A DNA stretch of 64,000 nucleotides from CAYZMS01 sp964479625 (lineage in GTDB: Bacteria > Bacteroidota > Bacteroidia > Chitinophagales > Saprospiraceae), in NCBI GenBank assembly GCA_964479625.1, contig CAYZMS010000001.1, positions 124,001 through 188,000 on the forward strand, in the 5' to 3' direction. Shown here piece after piece: positions 1-9,155 of this stretch. Each line of letters starts with the position of its first letter. The first letter of the stretch is position 1. A model generated the notes under the pieces. That model saw only the letters and a program-made list of their open reading frames with translations. It made no database searches and had not been told where the DNA came from. The position numbers were made by a program, and so were the translations under genes.

Positions 1-1
1 C

Positions 2-907
2 GTACGTTACCTCCTGGACCAGGAGAATGGAGGACAAGGAGCAACAATTTCTGATACTATCTCAAAGGTAGCTGATGATGTTTTACCTGCTCAAAAAACG
101 GAGACTAACCGTTTTAACTACACCCCACCAGCCCCTCAGAACGGGAAATTGTTAGGAGTGGTAGAATTGGGAGCATCCGGTTTTAATTCCTTCATCATTC
201 GAGCGGATGAGGAGGGCCAGTGGAAGTTGGAAAAATCCGAATACGGTTCCAGCCTGGTACACGAAAACATGACCACCGAACAGGACGTCCGCGAAGGTCT
301 AAAACGCTACATCGGCCAAATGATCGACTATGGTGTAGGTAGTCGGAATATCCACTTTGTGGTTAGCTCAGGGGCCGCCAGGTCAGAAGTGGCAGAAAAA
401 ATATCCATTGCGCTAAAAACGATCGGCTACTTCGTTAATACCGTTACCCCCGAGGAGGAAGGTAGTTATGCGCTCAAAGCCGTTTTGCCGGAAGCTTACC
501 AGGATAAAGCTTTTGTAGTGGATATGGGCTCTGGAAATACGAAAGTATCCTGGATGCGAAACGAAAAACTACAAGCCCTGGAGACCTACGGCTCCAAATA
601 TTACCAGGGAGAGGTAACTGATGAAAGCGTTTACGAAGCGGTAAAGGAAGTAGCAAAAAAAATCCCTGCTGATCGGACCGACGTTTGCTTTATTATCGGA
701 GGAGTACCCTTTGAACTTGCCAAGGATATTCGGGATGGAAAAGAGCGTTATACCGTTTTAAACCTGCCCGAACAATACGAAGCAGAGAGTGAAAAACAAC
801 GTGCCGGACTCAATATCTACAGGGCTATTCAGCAAACCACCGGTACGGAGACTTATGTGTTTGACTGGGATGCTAATTTTACAATTGGTTTTTTGTTGTC
901 TTTATAA
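2..907 (+). CDS. Ppx/GppA-like actin-fold protein, 5' partial
   Basis: The reading frame is open from base 2, so the start lies outside the window and about 301 residues are visible. After about 49 residues of probable linker rich in Pro and polar residues, a phosphate-binding-like segment VVELGASGFNSFII appears, followed further on by AFVVDMGSGNTKVSW. These two Gly-rich strands look like the phosphate 1 and phosphate 2 motifs of the ASKHA (actin/Hsp70/Ppx-GppA) fold. A TTG at 149 opens a shorter frame but lies just before the first motif and in continuous upstream coding sequence, so it is not the likely start. The gene ends 22 bp before the convergent M16 peptidase. Exopolyphosphatase or ppGppase activity is not shown: the protein could be a structural or regulatory member of the fold. 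Confidence 0.6.
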   Translation, partial: VRYLLDQENGGQGATISDTISKVADDVLPAQKTETNRFNYTPPAPQNGKLLGVVELGASGFNSFIIRADEEGQWKLEKSEYGSSLVHENMTTEQDVREGLKRYIGQMIDYGVGSRNIHFVVSSGAARSEVAEKISIALKTIGYFVNTVTPEEEGSYALKAVLPEAYQDKAFVVDMGSGNTKVSWMRNEKLQALETYGSKYYQGEVTDESVYEAVKEVAKKIPADRTDVCFIIGGVPFELAKDIRDGKERYTVLNLPEQYEAESEKQRAGLNIYRAIQQTTGTETYVFDWDANFTIGFLLSL

Positions 908-929
908 AGGAAAAAAGGCGTAATAGTTG

Positions 930-3782
930 CTAAAAACCAAACACGTCTTCAAGGCTCAGCTCCTTAACGGGGCCAAACTGCTCCAGGTAATTAAGGTCAA
1001 TCTGAGCCTTGGAGCCCAGCACCATAAAACGGAAAGCCTGGTTTCTGATCTTTTCCTGCTGGAATTGTAGGAGGTCGTTCGGTTTGGCTGATTGTAATCG
1101 TTGATAAATATCCTGACGCAGGTCGCGCTCGAAGCCTTTGTCCCGAGCATCTATGGCTTGCCAGTAAATGTGCTTGGGCTTGGTACGCTCTGATTCCATT
1201 TGCCTGAGCAGGGCCTCCCGGGCGTTTTCCATTTGCTCTTGCTCTGCAGGCATATCCCTTATGATTTGTAACAGTGCAGGTAGTGCATCCTGTAATTTAT
1301 CGGGTTGCGTGCCTACATAGGCATGCAAATAATGACTGTGGTCAGCGAATTTGGGTGAGCTGTAATAAGCGTAGGTATGGTAAGCCAGGGCTTTGGATTC
1401 CCGTATTTCCTGGAAGACGATGGAGGAAAGCCCAAATCCAAAATAATTATTATACCATTCGCGGAGGCAGTGTTCATCCAGCTCAAACTGCGGGCTTGTC
1501 CTTGAAACCATCAAAACATCAGCCTGGACAATGGGAAAGTCTACAAAAAAGACTTCGTTCTGTGGGGTGGGCAGTTGCTCGAAATCTCTGGCGGCGGGAA
1601 TAGAGAGCCACTGATCCGGAGCAGGGTGGGCTTTTGCCAGTAAACTGCACGCTGTATCAAAGGATTGTTGCCCGAAATAGTAGGCCGAATGAGGATAATC
1701 GAAGAGGGAGCGGAGTTTCTCCGTGATGGCTTCGCTTTTTAGCCCCTTAAGGGCTTGCTCATTCAATCGGTATTGATAGGGAGAGTCAGCTCCGTAGCGG
1801 GCAAATTGAGTTAGTGCATCCCGAACGATAGTTTGTCGTTCTTTTTTTACATTACTGCGTTGCTGAAGAATATCGGATACTACAGCGAAAAGGACATCCG
1901 GGTTGGATTGTACCCGGCGGAGCACATGTTCCACAAGGCGGGCGCCGGTTTCTGCTGATTCTTCCAAACCGCTAATGGTGATGTAAGTACGGTGATCATC
2001 ACAACGGGCGTCAAAATGTAATCCGCTTTTAAAAAATGCCTGTTGCAATTCCGAAGGGCTGTACTGATCAGTGCCTAAATACGGTAGCGCCCGGATGGCG
2101 ATGGGCAATTCCGGATCGTGCAATTTCCCCATTTCAAAAATATAATTGATCTGAAAAAGGGGGTTATGGGGATTTTCCACATATTCAAAGTGTAGGCCGG
2201 GATGCAAGGTTCCCTTTTGTATCCGCTGGTTAAAATCAATAAACTGGGGCTCCATACGCGGAGTGGGGGTACGGAGGAATTCTTTACCAAAGTCAGAAAT
2301 AGTTCCGCGTTGTAGCTCTACGGAGGTGATAGGTGGCTTTTTTACTTTGATGACATTGGGGTCTTCCCCCTGCTTTTTATGTACGGTTATGTAGTTGTCC
2401 AGAAGGTGTTCCCGGGCATAGGTGATGACCTGTTCTTTATTTACTCCCTCCATCCATTCGATCTGACCCGAGAACCTGTCCCAGGGAATGCCCAGAATAA
2501 AGCTGATGGCTATTTGGTTGACCCGGGCTTGATTAGACTCACTGGCGCGGATTTCTCCTAGTTTGAAATCCTTGATCACTGCTTCCAGTAACCAATCTGG
2601 AAATTCGCCCTTCTTGAGTCGGTCGATTTCCTGGAGCAATAGGGCCTCTACTTCTTCCAGGCTTTGCCCTTCTCTGGGTTTGCCATATAACCCAAAAACG
2701 TGATAATCCTCGTAATACCAAACCCAGGCTTCGGATTCGAGCAGTTTTTGCTGCTGATTTAGGTGAAGATCCAGAATCCCGGCCTGTTCATTGTAAAGCA
2801 GGTGCTTGAGCAGACTCAGCATGAAAGGGGCTTCGGTTGTTGCCCCTTCGAATCGCCAGGCAATCAAAACATGCTCTGCCTCCTGTCCCAACACCGTTTC
2901 GCGAATGGGTTGGTTGATCTGAGGTTGTTCAGTAAAGCTGAACGGAGGAATTTCCTGGGGTTGGAAAGAGCCAAAATAGAATTCTGCCCAATCAACTACC
3001 TGATTAGGGTTAAAATCCCCGGCCAGGATGAGTGCCATATTATTCGGTTTATAGTACTGTTGAAAGAAGCGCTGGATGTTGTGCATGGAAGGGTTGCGCA
3101 GGTCTTTTGCTGAACCAATGGTCGTTTGTGTACCATAAGGGTGGTTGGGGAATAAGTGTTTTCTGACGACCTGGTTGACCTTTCTGAAATCTTTATCCTG
3201 GTTGATATTGAATTCTTCGTAGACGGTTTCCAACTCAGTATGAAAAAGGCGTAGAGCCATTATCCGAAAGCGTTCTGATTCCAGTTTGAACCAGCGTTCT
3301 AATTCATTGGAGGGGATATCATTTACGTAGACCGTTTGTTCCACCCAGGTATAGGCATTGGTATGGTTGGCGCCCATGGCACCCAATAGACGGTCGTATT
3401 CATTGGGTGCCACTAAACGGGCAGCATCCTGGGAGATCCGGTCGATTTCAGCGTAGATGGTTTTGCGTTGAGCGGGGTCAGTCGTTTTACGATGTTGTTC
3501 GTAAAGTTCCGCTATTTGTTCGAGCAGTTTGGATTCTTTTTCCCAATCTAGGGCTCCGATCTTGCTTGTTCCCTTGAAGAGCATATGCTCCATATAGTGA
3601 GCGAGGCCCGTGGTATCAGCCGGGTCGTGCTTGGAGCCCGCGCGAACAGCGATATTGGTAAAGATGCGGGGTTCATCAGGCTTAACACTCATAAACAGTC
3701 GCAGCCCGTTATCCAGTGTATACATTTGAACCTGCAGTAGGTCGTTGGGAACCGTTTGAAACGTACGATTGGTAGTGGCCAT
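930..3782 (-). CDS. M16 family zinc metallopeptidase, two-unit (about 950 aa)
   Basis: The inverted zinc site HYMEH (H62, E65, H66) in the segment GLAHYMEHMLFKGTSK, with the downstream Glu cluster TVYEEFN near residue 165-170, is the M16 (pitrilysin/insulysin) active site. At 950 residues the protein has the single-chain architecture of four M16 domains, where the N-terminal half is catalytic and the C-terminal half lacks the zinc motif. Members cleave peptides inside a closed chamber. No signal peptide is visible in MATTNRTFQTVPNDLLQ, so a cytoplasmic location is likely unless export is unconventional. The gene lies downstream of the beta-helix protein gene but a hairpin terminator separates the two, so it probably has its own promoter. 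A second, smaller M16 enzyme is encoded at 38596-39831. Confidence 0.93.
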   Translation of the reverse strand: MATTNRTFQTVPNDLLQVQMYTLDNGLRLFMSVKPDEPRIFTNIAVRAGSKHDPADTTGLAHYMEHMLFKGTSKIGALDWEKESKLLEQIAELYEQHRKTTDPAQRKTIYAEIDRISQDAARLVAPNEYDRLLGAMGANHTNAYTWVEQTVYVNDIPSNELERWFKLESERFRIMALRLFHTELETVYEEFNINQDKDFRKVNQVVRKHLFPNHPYGTQTTIGSAKDLRNPSMHNIQRFFQQYYKPNNMALILAGDFNPNQVVDWAEFYFGSFQPQEIPPFSFTEQPQINQPIRETVLGQEAEHVLIAWRFEGATTEAPFMLSLLKHLLYNEQAGILDLHLNQQQKLLESEAWVWYYEDYHVFGLYGKPREGQSLEEVEALLLQEIDRLKKGEFPDWLLEAVIKDFKLGEIRASESNQARVNQIAISFILGIPWDRFSGQIEWMEGVNKEQVITYAREHLLDNYITVHKKQGEDPNVIKVKKPPITSVELQRGTISDFGKEFLRTPTPRMEPQFIDFNQRIQKGTLHPGLHFEYVENPHNPLFQINYIFEMGKLHDPELPIAIRALPYLGTDQYSPSELQQAFFKSGLHFDARCDDHRTYITISGLEESAETGARLVEHVLRRVQSNPDVLFAVVSDILQQRSNVKKERQTIVRDALTQFARYGADSPYQYRLNEQALKGLKSEAITEKLRSLFDYPHSAYYFGQQSFDTACSLLAKAHPAPDQWLSIPAARDFEQLPTPQNEVFFVDFPIVQADVLMVSRTSPQFELDEHCLREWYNNYFGFGLSSIVFQEIRESKALAYHTYAYYSSPKFADHSHYLHAYVGTQPDKLQDALPALLQIIRDMPAEQEQMENAREALLRQMESERTKPKHIYWQAIDARDKGFERDLRQDIYQRLQSAKPNDLLQFQQEKIRNQAFRFMVLGSKAQIDLNYLEQFGPVKELSLEDVFGF

Positions 3783-3870
3783 AGTTGGTGATTAGTAAAG
3801 TTCAGGCACGTAAAGGTAAAAAGCAATGAGGTAACGCTTATTGCCAGGTTTTGGTTGAATGGGAAAAAGT

Positions 3871-3902
3871 AAAGCCGATGCCTTGGTTTAGGCGTCGGCT
3901 TT
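3871..3902 (-). terminator. Rho-independent terminator behind the beta-helix protein gene
   Basis: A 12-bp stem (AAAGCCGATGCC paired with GGCGTCGGCTTT, one G-U wobble) with an 8-base loop is followed, on the minus strand, by a T-rich stretch (ACTTTTT). It sits 77 bp after the stop of the minus-strand gene at 3980-5026 and before the M16 gene, and should end the first transcript. Confidence 0.75.
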
Positions 3903-3979
3903 AGAGAAACTTTGTTGGAAAAACCCATTCGAATTTGGCAAGGGCAATAGCCGAAATTCGAACGGGGGCGATTCTAATC

Positions 3980-5026
3980 CTAACGGTTTACAGTTGATGT
4001 GCTAAGGGCCAGGTTAGAACCGGTTGTAGAGGGATTCTTAACGTTTTTATTAGTCGCTAGTGCATATTTCGCATTTTCGACGGCTTCCCCGACGGATTGG
4101 TAACCATTTTTAATGATGGTATCGTTGATGGTGACGTTGCAGATGCCTTTACGGTCAAGGCTATATACTGCGCTTCCCCGACCACGAGCTGTATTACTGT
4201 CAAATAAACAATCGTAGATAATAATATCTGCTTCTCCGTAATCCACTTTATTTAAAATAGCGCCTCCGTAATTACCGAGATTGCTTTGGAAGGTACAAGC
4301 AACTAATTGTACTTTGCAATCGCCGCGATTACTGCTATTGTTGTACAATGCTCCACCGTCAACCAAGGCTTGATTATTGTCAAACCTGCAGTTTTCTATC
4401 CGCATGCCATTACAATTGCCGTTTCTGGCATCATTGTAAATAGCAGCCCCGTAGAATGCACGATTATTGATAAAAGTACAATTAATGATCGAAGGGGTAG
4501 AGGTGCTTCCGTTGGCTTCATTAAACCAGGCTCCTCCAGCCATACTGGGGTTGATCTCATTGTCATTGAGAGCTGCAGAGCCATGCTGGCATGCATTTCC
4601 GTCGGCAATCACAAAACCGTCAACAAGAGTGGATGGATCGGCCTTACGAGTGTAGACCACAGTGTGGGAGTTATCCTCAAAACTGTTTGGATCACCGATA
4701 TTGCCGGAAAGTACAGAGGTGAATTGATGAGGATTGCGCTGATGAATACTACTTTCGGAGCCGTGGAAGCCACCGATCAAACGTACACCATTAGGAATGG
4801 AGAAAGCTACTGTCCTATCAGTAGTAGCAGTAGGTGTATATACACCTTGAGCAACCCATATTTGATCTCCATTTGACGCTTGGGATAGCGCTATCTGAAG
4901 GCTGGTTGCATCAGTCCAGGAGGAACCATTTCCATTAGCTCCGACCTTTACATACCAAGTAGCGCCGGCAAAAGCCTGGAAGCCAAAGGCAGCAAGGATG
5001 AATGAAATTAAAATTGCCCTTTTCAC
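3980..5026 (-). CDS. Secreted right-handed parallel beta-helix protein
   Basis: A clear signal peptide (MKRAILISFILAAFGFQAFA) is followed by WYVKVGANGNGSSWTDA, a typical entry to secreted beta-helix proteins, including a segment of the form ALSQASNGDQIWVAQGVYTP. Residues about 130-310 contain repeating strands of the type INCTFINNRAFYGAAIYN and VACTFQSNLGNYGGAILN, spaced 30-40 residues apart, as in polymorphic-outer-membrane-protein or pectate-lyase-like beta-helices. The catalytic residues of a polysaccharide lyase cannot be identified. The C-terminus (SNLALSTSTVNR) does not look like a type A or type B type IX sorting domain, which is unusual for such a protein in this phylum. It is monocistronic, with a terminator behind it and 503 bp of non-coding DNA in front. 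The function is unknown: adhesin or carbohydrate-binding surface protein are options. Confidence 0.8.
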   Translation of the reverse strand: MKRAILISFILAAFGFQAFAGATWYVKVGANGNGSSWTDATSLQIALSQASNGDQIWVAQGVYTPTATTDRTVAFSIPNGVRLIGGFHGSESSIHQRNPHQFTSVLSGNIGDPNSFEDNSHTVVYTRKADPSTLVDGFVIADGNACQHGSAALNDNEINPSMAGGAWFNEANGSTSTPSIINCTFINNRAFYGAAIYNDARNGNCNGMRIENCRFDNNQALVDGGALYNNSSNRGDCKVQLVACTFQSNLGNYGGAILNKVDYGEADIIIYDCLFDSNTARGRGSAVYSLDRKGICNVTINDTIIKNGYQSVGEAVENAKYALATNKNVKNPSTTGSNLALSTSTVNR

Positions 5027-5319
5027 AGTTGTCGTTTTAGCACAGTTACCAATCAGAACGTTCAGTTAAGAGCAGGTGTGGGAGTTGCTCAAAACCTTCC
5101 GTCGTTCATAATTGCCAAAACGAACGTTGCGAATCTGGCTATGGGATTTCTAGCTATTACTAAATAGCCAAGTCTGTAATGCGTGTCAAACAATTACAGA
5201 TGCAATATAGGGAAAAAGTTCAAATGAAAGCAAGCGTCATTAAGAAAAAATAAATGCAAAGGCAAAAATGGCAAGATCAGGAAGGGTAATTGATCGGGGT
5301 AATATTAAAGTATTGCTCG

Positions 5320-5354
5320 TTTCCAAAGATTAAAGTTAAAATTTCTTAAATTTG
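5320..5354 (+). promoter_or_regulatory. Bacteroidota-type promoter for the PorP/SprF operon
   Basis: A perfect -7 element TAAATTTG (5347-5354) is preceded by TTTC (5320-5323) with a 23-bp spacer, fitting the Bacteroidota primary-sigma consensus TTTG...TAnnTTTG at the upper end of known spacing. It lies about 175 bp upstream of the start at 5530, leaving a long leader with a hairpin. Confidence 0.5.
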
Positions 5355-5391
5355 GAAATAAATAAAGTCAGGGGTTCAACTCAGGCTTATT

Positions 5392-5437
5392 GGGAGGAGG
5401 CGGGGTTTCCCTATAAGGTAATGCTCCGCCTTCTTCC
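5392..5437 (+). promoter_or_regulatory. Leader hairpin upstream of the PorP/SprF operon
   Basis: GGGAGGAGGCGG (5392-5403) can pair fully with CCGCCTTCTTCC (5426-5437), using two G-U wobbles, to form a 12-bp stem with a 22-base loop. It lies between the promoter candidate and the start codon, so it would fall in the 5' untranslated RNA. There is no good U-run after it, so it is more likely an RNA-stability, attenuation or protein-binding element than a terminator. Confidence 0.4.
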
Positions 5438-5529
5438 TTTCCCGGGAATGTAACTGACTCATAGTAATTCCATGAATGATCATCGGTTTCTACGGACTTG
5501 CGTCGCTAACCGTTTAAACAAAAAGCCGT

Positions 5530-6600
5530 ATGAATAAAATGCTACAATGCAGCCTGGCCGCAATAGTCATTCTTTTGCTGTCTTACCCCACGGCCCTGGC
5601 CCAGGATGTACACTTCACTCAATTCTACAATGCTCCTTTCCAGATCAATCCGGCCTTAACGGGTTATTTTAACGGAGATACCCGTTTTATGGGGAATTAC
5701 CGGAATCAATGGGCGAGTGTTCCGGTAGGGTACAACACTTTTCAGGCTTCTGTAGACCATAAATTTCTGGGAAAGGCAGACTCCTACAATTTTTTTTCCG
5801 GTGGACTTTCCTTCTTGTATGACTATGCAGGCTTTTCCAGGCTCTCTCAGGCGAACCTAAACATAAATGCTTCGTATACCTTAATGCTGGGCAAACGGTG
5901 GTATGCCAGTCTGGGAGGCCAACTGGGCGGTGGACAACGCGCCTTTGAAATGGGAAATTTGACTTTTGATAATCAGTACAATACCGACCGGGGTGTATTT
6001 GACCCCACTTTACCCACTGGTGAGAATTTCCCCGATCAGAATAATGGTTTTATGACCCTGGCGGCTGGTTTTAATTTCCGGTATCAGACCCGGGAGCCAA
6101 ATCCAGATGAGTTATATGACCCCCTCGTTCACCGGACAAAATTTGATTTTGGGGTTGGTTTTTTCAATATCAACCAACCCAATCAAAGTTTCTTACCGGA
6201 GGGGGATGAGCCTTTGCCTATGCGGATCAGTCCATATTTGTTAGCTACCGTGAAACTTACAGATTTCCTGGACGTAGTAGGCAATGCCCAGGGGCAGTTT
6301 CAGGGAGAGTACGAAGAAATCCTGCTTGGGGCTGCCGGAAAGGTTCATTTAAACCGAAAGCCCGGTAAGCAATTTGCCTTGCAGGGAGGGGTAAGCTATC
6401 GCTTTCACGAGTTTAGCGACAGCTTTTCCCCGGTCATTGAAGTATTCTACAAAAACTGGCAGGCTGGGTTTAGCTATGATGTAAATATTTCCGGCTTTAA
6501 TGTAGCCACTCAACAACGTAGCGGACCGGAGTTTTCAGTTCGATATATCATAAGTAATGTTCGTCCTTTAAGCAAACAAAAGATATGCCCCCTGATCTGA
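5530..6600 (+). CDS. PorP/SprF family type IX secretion-associated outer-membrane protein
   Basis: A signal peptide ending at ALAQ is followed directly by DVHFTQFYNAPFQINPALTG, the hallmark opening of PorP/SprF proteins. The rest (GNYRNQWASVP, the repeated aromatic beta-strands and a final ISPYLLATVKLTDFLDVVGN-type strand) fits a 14-strand outer-membrane beta-barrel. The length (356 residues) is normal. PorP/SprF proteins act with type IX secretion and gliding machinery; SprF-like copies are needed for export or anchoring of specific giant type B adhesins such as SprB. Here it is the first gene of a set with an OmpA-family protein and a giant type B substrate, so a dedicated helper for that adhesin is the best inference. 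It is probably one of several paralogues, so no gene symbol is given. Confidence 0.93.
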   Translation: MNKMLQCSLAAIVILLLSYPTALAQDVHFTQFYNAPFQINPALTGYFNGDTRFMGNYRNQWASVPVGYNTFQASVDHKFLGKADSYNFFSGGLSFLYDYAGFSRLSQANLNINASYTLMLGKRWYASLGGQLGGGQRAFEMGNLTFDNQYNTDRGVFDPTLPTGENFPDQNNGFMTLAAGFNFRYQTREPNPDELYDPLVHRTKFDFGVGFFNINQPNQSFLPEGDEPLPMRISPYLLATVKLTDFLDVVGNAQGQFQGEYEEILLGAAGKVHLNRKPGKQFALQGGVSYRFHEFSDSFSPVIEVFYKNWQAGFSYDVNISGFNVATQQRSGPEFSVRYIISNVRPLSKQKICPLI

Positions 6601-6684
6601 GTATGCTTAAGCAGAATTAAAACAGTACGTTATGTGCCGGTTAGAAAATCCCCCCTATTTTTTGGGATTAGACAAAAAGAACCA

Positions 6685-9141
6685 ATGAGAAAACTGTATT
6701 TTTTCCTGGCATTTTGCACGATGAGTTGTTGGGGGCTCGCTCAAACGCCTTCACTAAAACAAATGATGAAGGCTGCCGGCGAGGCATATGAAGATGAAGA
6801 CTACTACTCCGCCTTCAAGTATTACGAAACAGCCCTGGACTACGATTCCAATCAGGTGGAAACCTGGTGGGGTCTGGCAGAATCCGCCAGGCGGTTCAAT
6901 GCCTACCGGGAGGCCATTCAGGGCTATGAGTACGTCCTTGACTCCGATCAAGCCTCGAACTATCCCGAAGCCCGCTTTCACTTGGCGGATATGTACCATC
7001 GCCTGGGAGAATACGAAACGGCCGCAGGTCTTTTTCAGGATTTTATTGATGAAAGTGGCAGCCGATCTCCTAAATTAGCAGCCGAAGCTGAACGCTGTAT
7101 CCAAAACTGTGAATGGGCCTTAAACCAACCCAGACCTGGCAATAATCGGGAACCTGGCTTGACGCCCGTCAACCTGGGGGCTTCCATAAATACTATTTAC
7201 TCCGATTTTGGAGGATTCTACAAAGGGGATACCCTTTACTATTCTTCCCTGAGTTATCTGGATAAAAAGGATCGGAATAATCCTTCCAGGGTTTTTACCC
7301 GCATCCTTTATGCTCTTGATACCAGCACTTACTTGCTAATGACCCCGCCCGATGGTGAAGGTATTCACCAGGCCTATTCAGCCTTTTCGGAAGATGGGAA
7401 CCGCATGTATTTTGCCCAATGCAATTACATTGGGCGTAGTGATGCCATTCGCTGTGATCTGTATCAACGTCAACGCATTAATGGGAGTTGGGAAAACACG
7501 GCAAGACCACTTACCATCAATGTAGAAGGATATAATACTACTCAACCGGCCCTGGGGGTGCTCAAGGGAGAGGAAGTTTTGTTTTTCTCTGCCGAGCGAC
7601 CGGATAAGCCCGGGCTAGATCTGTACTACGGGAAAGTTGAAGAAAATGGCGATGTAACGGAAGCTCACCTGCTGGATACCCTACGCATCAACAGCCCGGG
7701 CAATGAAGTGGCGCCGTTTTTTGATAGGAATACCAACAATTTGTACTTCAGTTCCGATCATCATCTTGGCTTTGGAGGCTACGACATCTTTAAAGTACAA
7801 CTGGACCAAGAGGGGGCCGAAGTGAAAAACCTTGGACCTTCTGTGAACAGTAGCTTTGACGATATCCATTTTTCTTTGGATAAGGCTAATTCAAAAGCTG
7901 TATTCAGCTCTAACCGATTGGGATCTGTCTTTATTGAAGAAGAAAAGGAGGCCTGTTGCTATGATCTTTTCCGTTTTGAAGCGCCCTTACGGTTAGATAT
8001 AAGAACCTTCAATGGCTTGGATTCCACTGCTCTCGCTGGTTCAACGGTTTATATTAACATGATCGACCCCCAAAGCGGTGAGGTCATCCTGCTGGATAGT
8101 ATCACCAACCCTTCCGCTAACGACTTTTCCTACCCATTAAGCCGGGACCGCGATTATGTGATCGAGGCTCGAAAGGATGGGTTTTTCTCCGACTCTCTAA
8201 CCATTCAAAAGGAGGAATTCCCCGATTTTTCGGAATCGAGTATTGAAAGAGATCTTTACCTGACCCCCTTGAAAATACGCTTGGATGCCTTCACCATTGA
8301 CGCCCGGGATTCCTCCGCTTTGATGGGGGGAACCGTTAGCCTTTTCAAAATAGTGAATGGCGATACCATATTAGTTGATAGTTTGACCAAAGGAGATGCC
8401 AACCTCTTTAGTTTCCCCATAGATGTTGATCAACCGTACTTTATTAAAGCTATCCGACCTGGATACCAGCCTTTCTCAGCTCCATTGATTGTGACTCGAA
8501 AAGATGTACAGACTCTCGGCAGGAAAATCCAGGTAACACTGCCCCTCATGCCCAAGGACCTTTGTGAACTGCTACCTATTGCCCTCTATTTTGACAATGC
8601 AAAACCCGACCCCCGGTCCTATGGTCCAACTACCGATAAAATATATGGGAACCTTGCAAGAGAGTATTATTTGCGAAAAGCAACTTTTATCCAGCGTATT
8701 ACTGCAAACCTGGATTCGTTGGAAGCTTTTACCAAGCGAAGGGCATTTGAAGACTTCTTTGATCGGGAAGTCAAAGAGTTCCAGTCAGACTTCCGTTTGT
8801 TTGGTAGTCGTTTGAAAGAGTATCTGGAGGCCGGAAATTCCATAGTTATTGGGATTAGAGGGTTTTCCAGCCCCCGCGCCGGAAAGGAATACAACTATTA
8901 TTTGAGTCAAAGACGGATCAACTCCGTGGTCAATTTTTTCAATACTTTCCAGGATGGAATGTATAAGCCCTATATCGAAAACGGGCAACTGAGTTTTTCC
9001 GAAGTAGTATGTGGAGAGGACGGTTGTGGCGACCGACCTGAAGTTCCGGATGATCTGGCCGATGAAGTTGGCTCCATCTTTAGCTTGCTGGCTACCCTGG
9101 AAAGGCGAGTAGAAATACAGTGTTTACCCCCCAACAATTAG
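6685..9141 (+). CDS. TPR / beta-propeller / OmpA-like envelope protein (PorE-like architecture)
   Basis: The ATG at 6685 is chosen because the signal peptide MRKLYFFLAFCTMSCWGLAQ starts there; an upstream GTG frame adds only a poor extension. Mature residues about 25-150 form TPR-like helices (YYSAFKYYETALDYD). Residues about 175-440 have WD40-like/PD40 beta-propeller features (YSAFSEDGNRMYFAQ; NNLYFSSDHHLGFGGYDIF). Two similar carboxypeptidase-regulatory-like modules follow (LRLDIRTFNGLDSTALAGST and IRLDAFTIDARDSSALMGGT). The C-terminus starts an OmpA domain at LPIALYFDNAKPDP and continues, after an insertion, with YYLSQRRINSVVNFF. This order matches PorE-type proteins, which tie type IX components to peptidoglycan. 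It lies 84 bp after the PorP/SprF-like gene and 14 bp before the giant adhesin gene. The insertion inside the OmpA domain is unusual. Confidence 0.85.
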   Translation: MRKLYFFLAFCTMSCWGLAQTPSLKQMMKAAGEAYEDEDYYSAFKYYETALDYDSNQVETWWGLAESARRFNAYREAIQGYEYVLDSDQASNYPEARFHLADMYHRLGEYETAAGLFQDFIDESGSRSPKLAAEAERCIQNCEWALNQPRPGNNREPGLTPVNLGASINTIYSDFGGFYKGDTLYYSSLSYLDKKDRNNPSRVFTRILYALDTSTYLLMTPPDGEGIHQAYSAFSEDGNRMYFAQCNYIGRSDAIRCDLYQRQRINGSWENTARPLTINVEGYNTTQPALGVLKGEEVLFFSAERPDKPGLDLYYGKVEENGDVTEAHLLDTLRINSPGNEVAPFFDRNTNNLYFSSDHHLGFGGYDIFKVQLDQEGAEVKNLGPSVNSSFDDIHFSLDKANSKAVFSSNRLGSVFIEEEKEACCYDLFRFEAPLRLDIRTFNGLDSTALAGSTVYINMIDPQSGEVILLDSITNPSANDFSYPLSRDRDYVIEARKDGFFSDSLTIQKEEFPDFSESSIERDLYLTPLKIRLDAFTIDARDSSALMGGTVSLFKIVNGDTILVDSLTKGDANLFSFPIDVDQPYFIKAIRPGYQPFSAPLIVTRKDVQTLGRKIQVTLPLMPKDLCELLPIALYFDNAKPDPRSYGPTTDKIYGNLAREYYLRKATFIQRITANLDSLEAFTKRRAFEDFFDREVKEFQSDFRLFGSRLKEYLEAGNSIVIGIRGFSSPRAGKEYNYYLSQRRINSVVNFFNTFQDGMYKPYIENGQLSFSEVVCGEDGCGDRPEVPDDLADEVGSIFSLLATLERRVEIQCLPPNN

Positions 9142-9155
9142 AAATTTTATAACCT

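Larger units (their letters stand above)
5027..5529. other. 503-bp divergent intergenic region
   Basis: The region lies between the divergent beta-helix gene (minus) and the PorP/SprF-like gene (plus). It is AT-rich, contains no convincing ORF, and holds a plus-strand promoter candidate and a leader hairpin, listed separately. On the minus strand I found no exact TAnnTTTG element in front of the beta-helix gene. Confidence 0.6.

Noticed and set aside
149..907. A complete 252-residue gene starting at TTG 149
   Set aside because: The same frame is open back to base 2 with plausible protein sequence, so the gene is 5' partial and TTG 149 is not a credible start.
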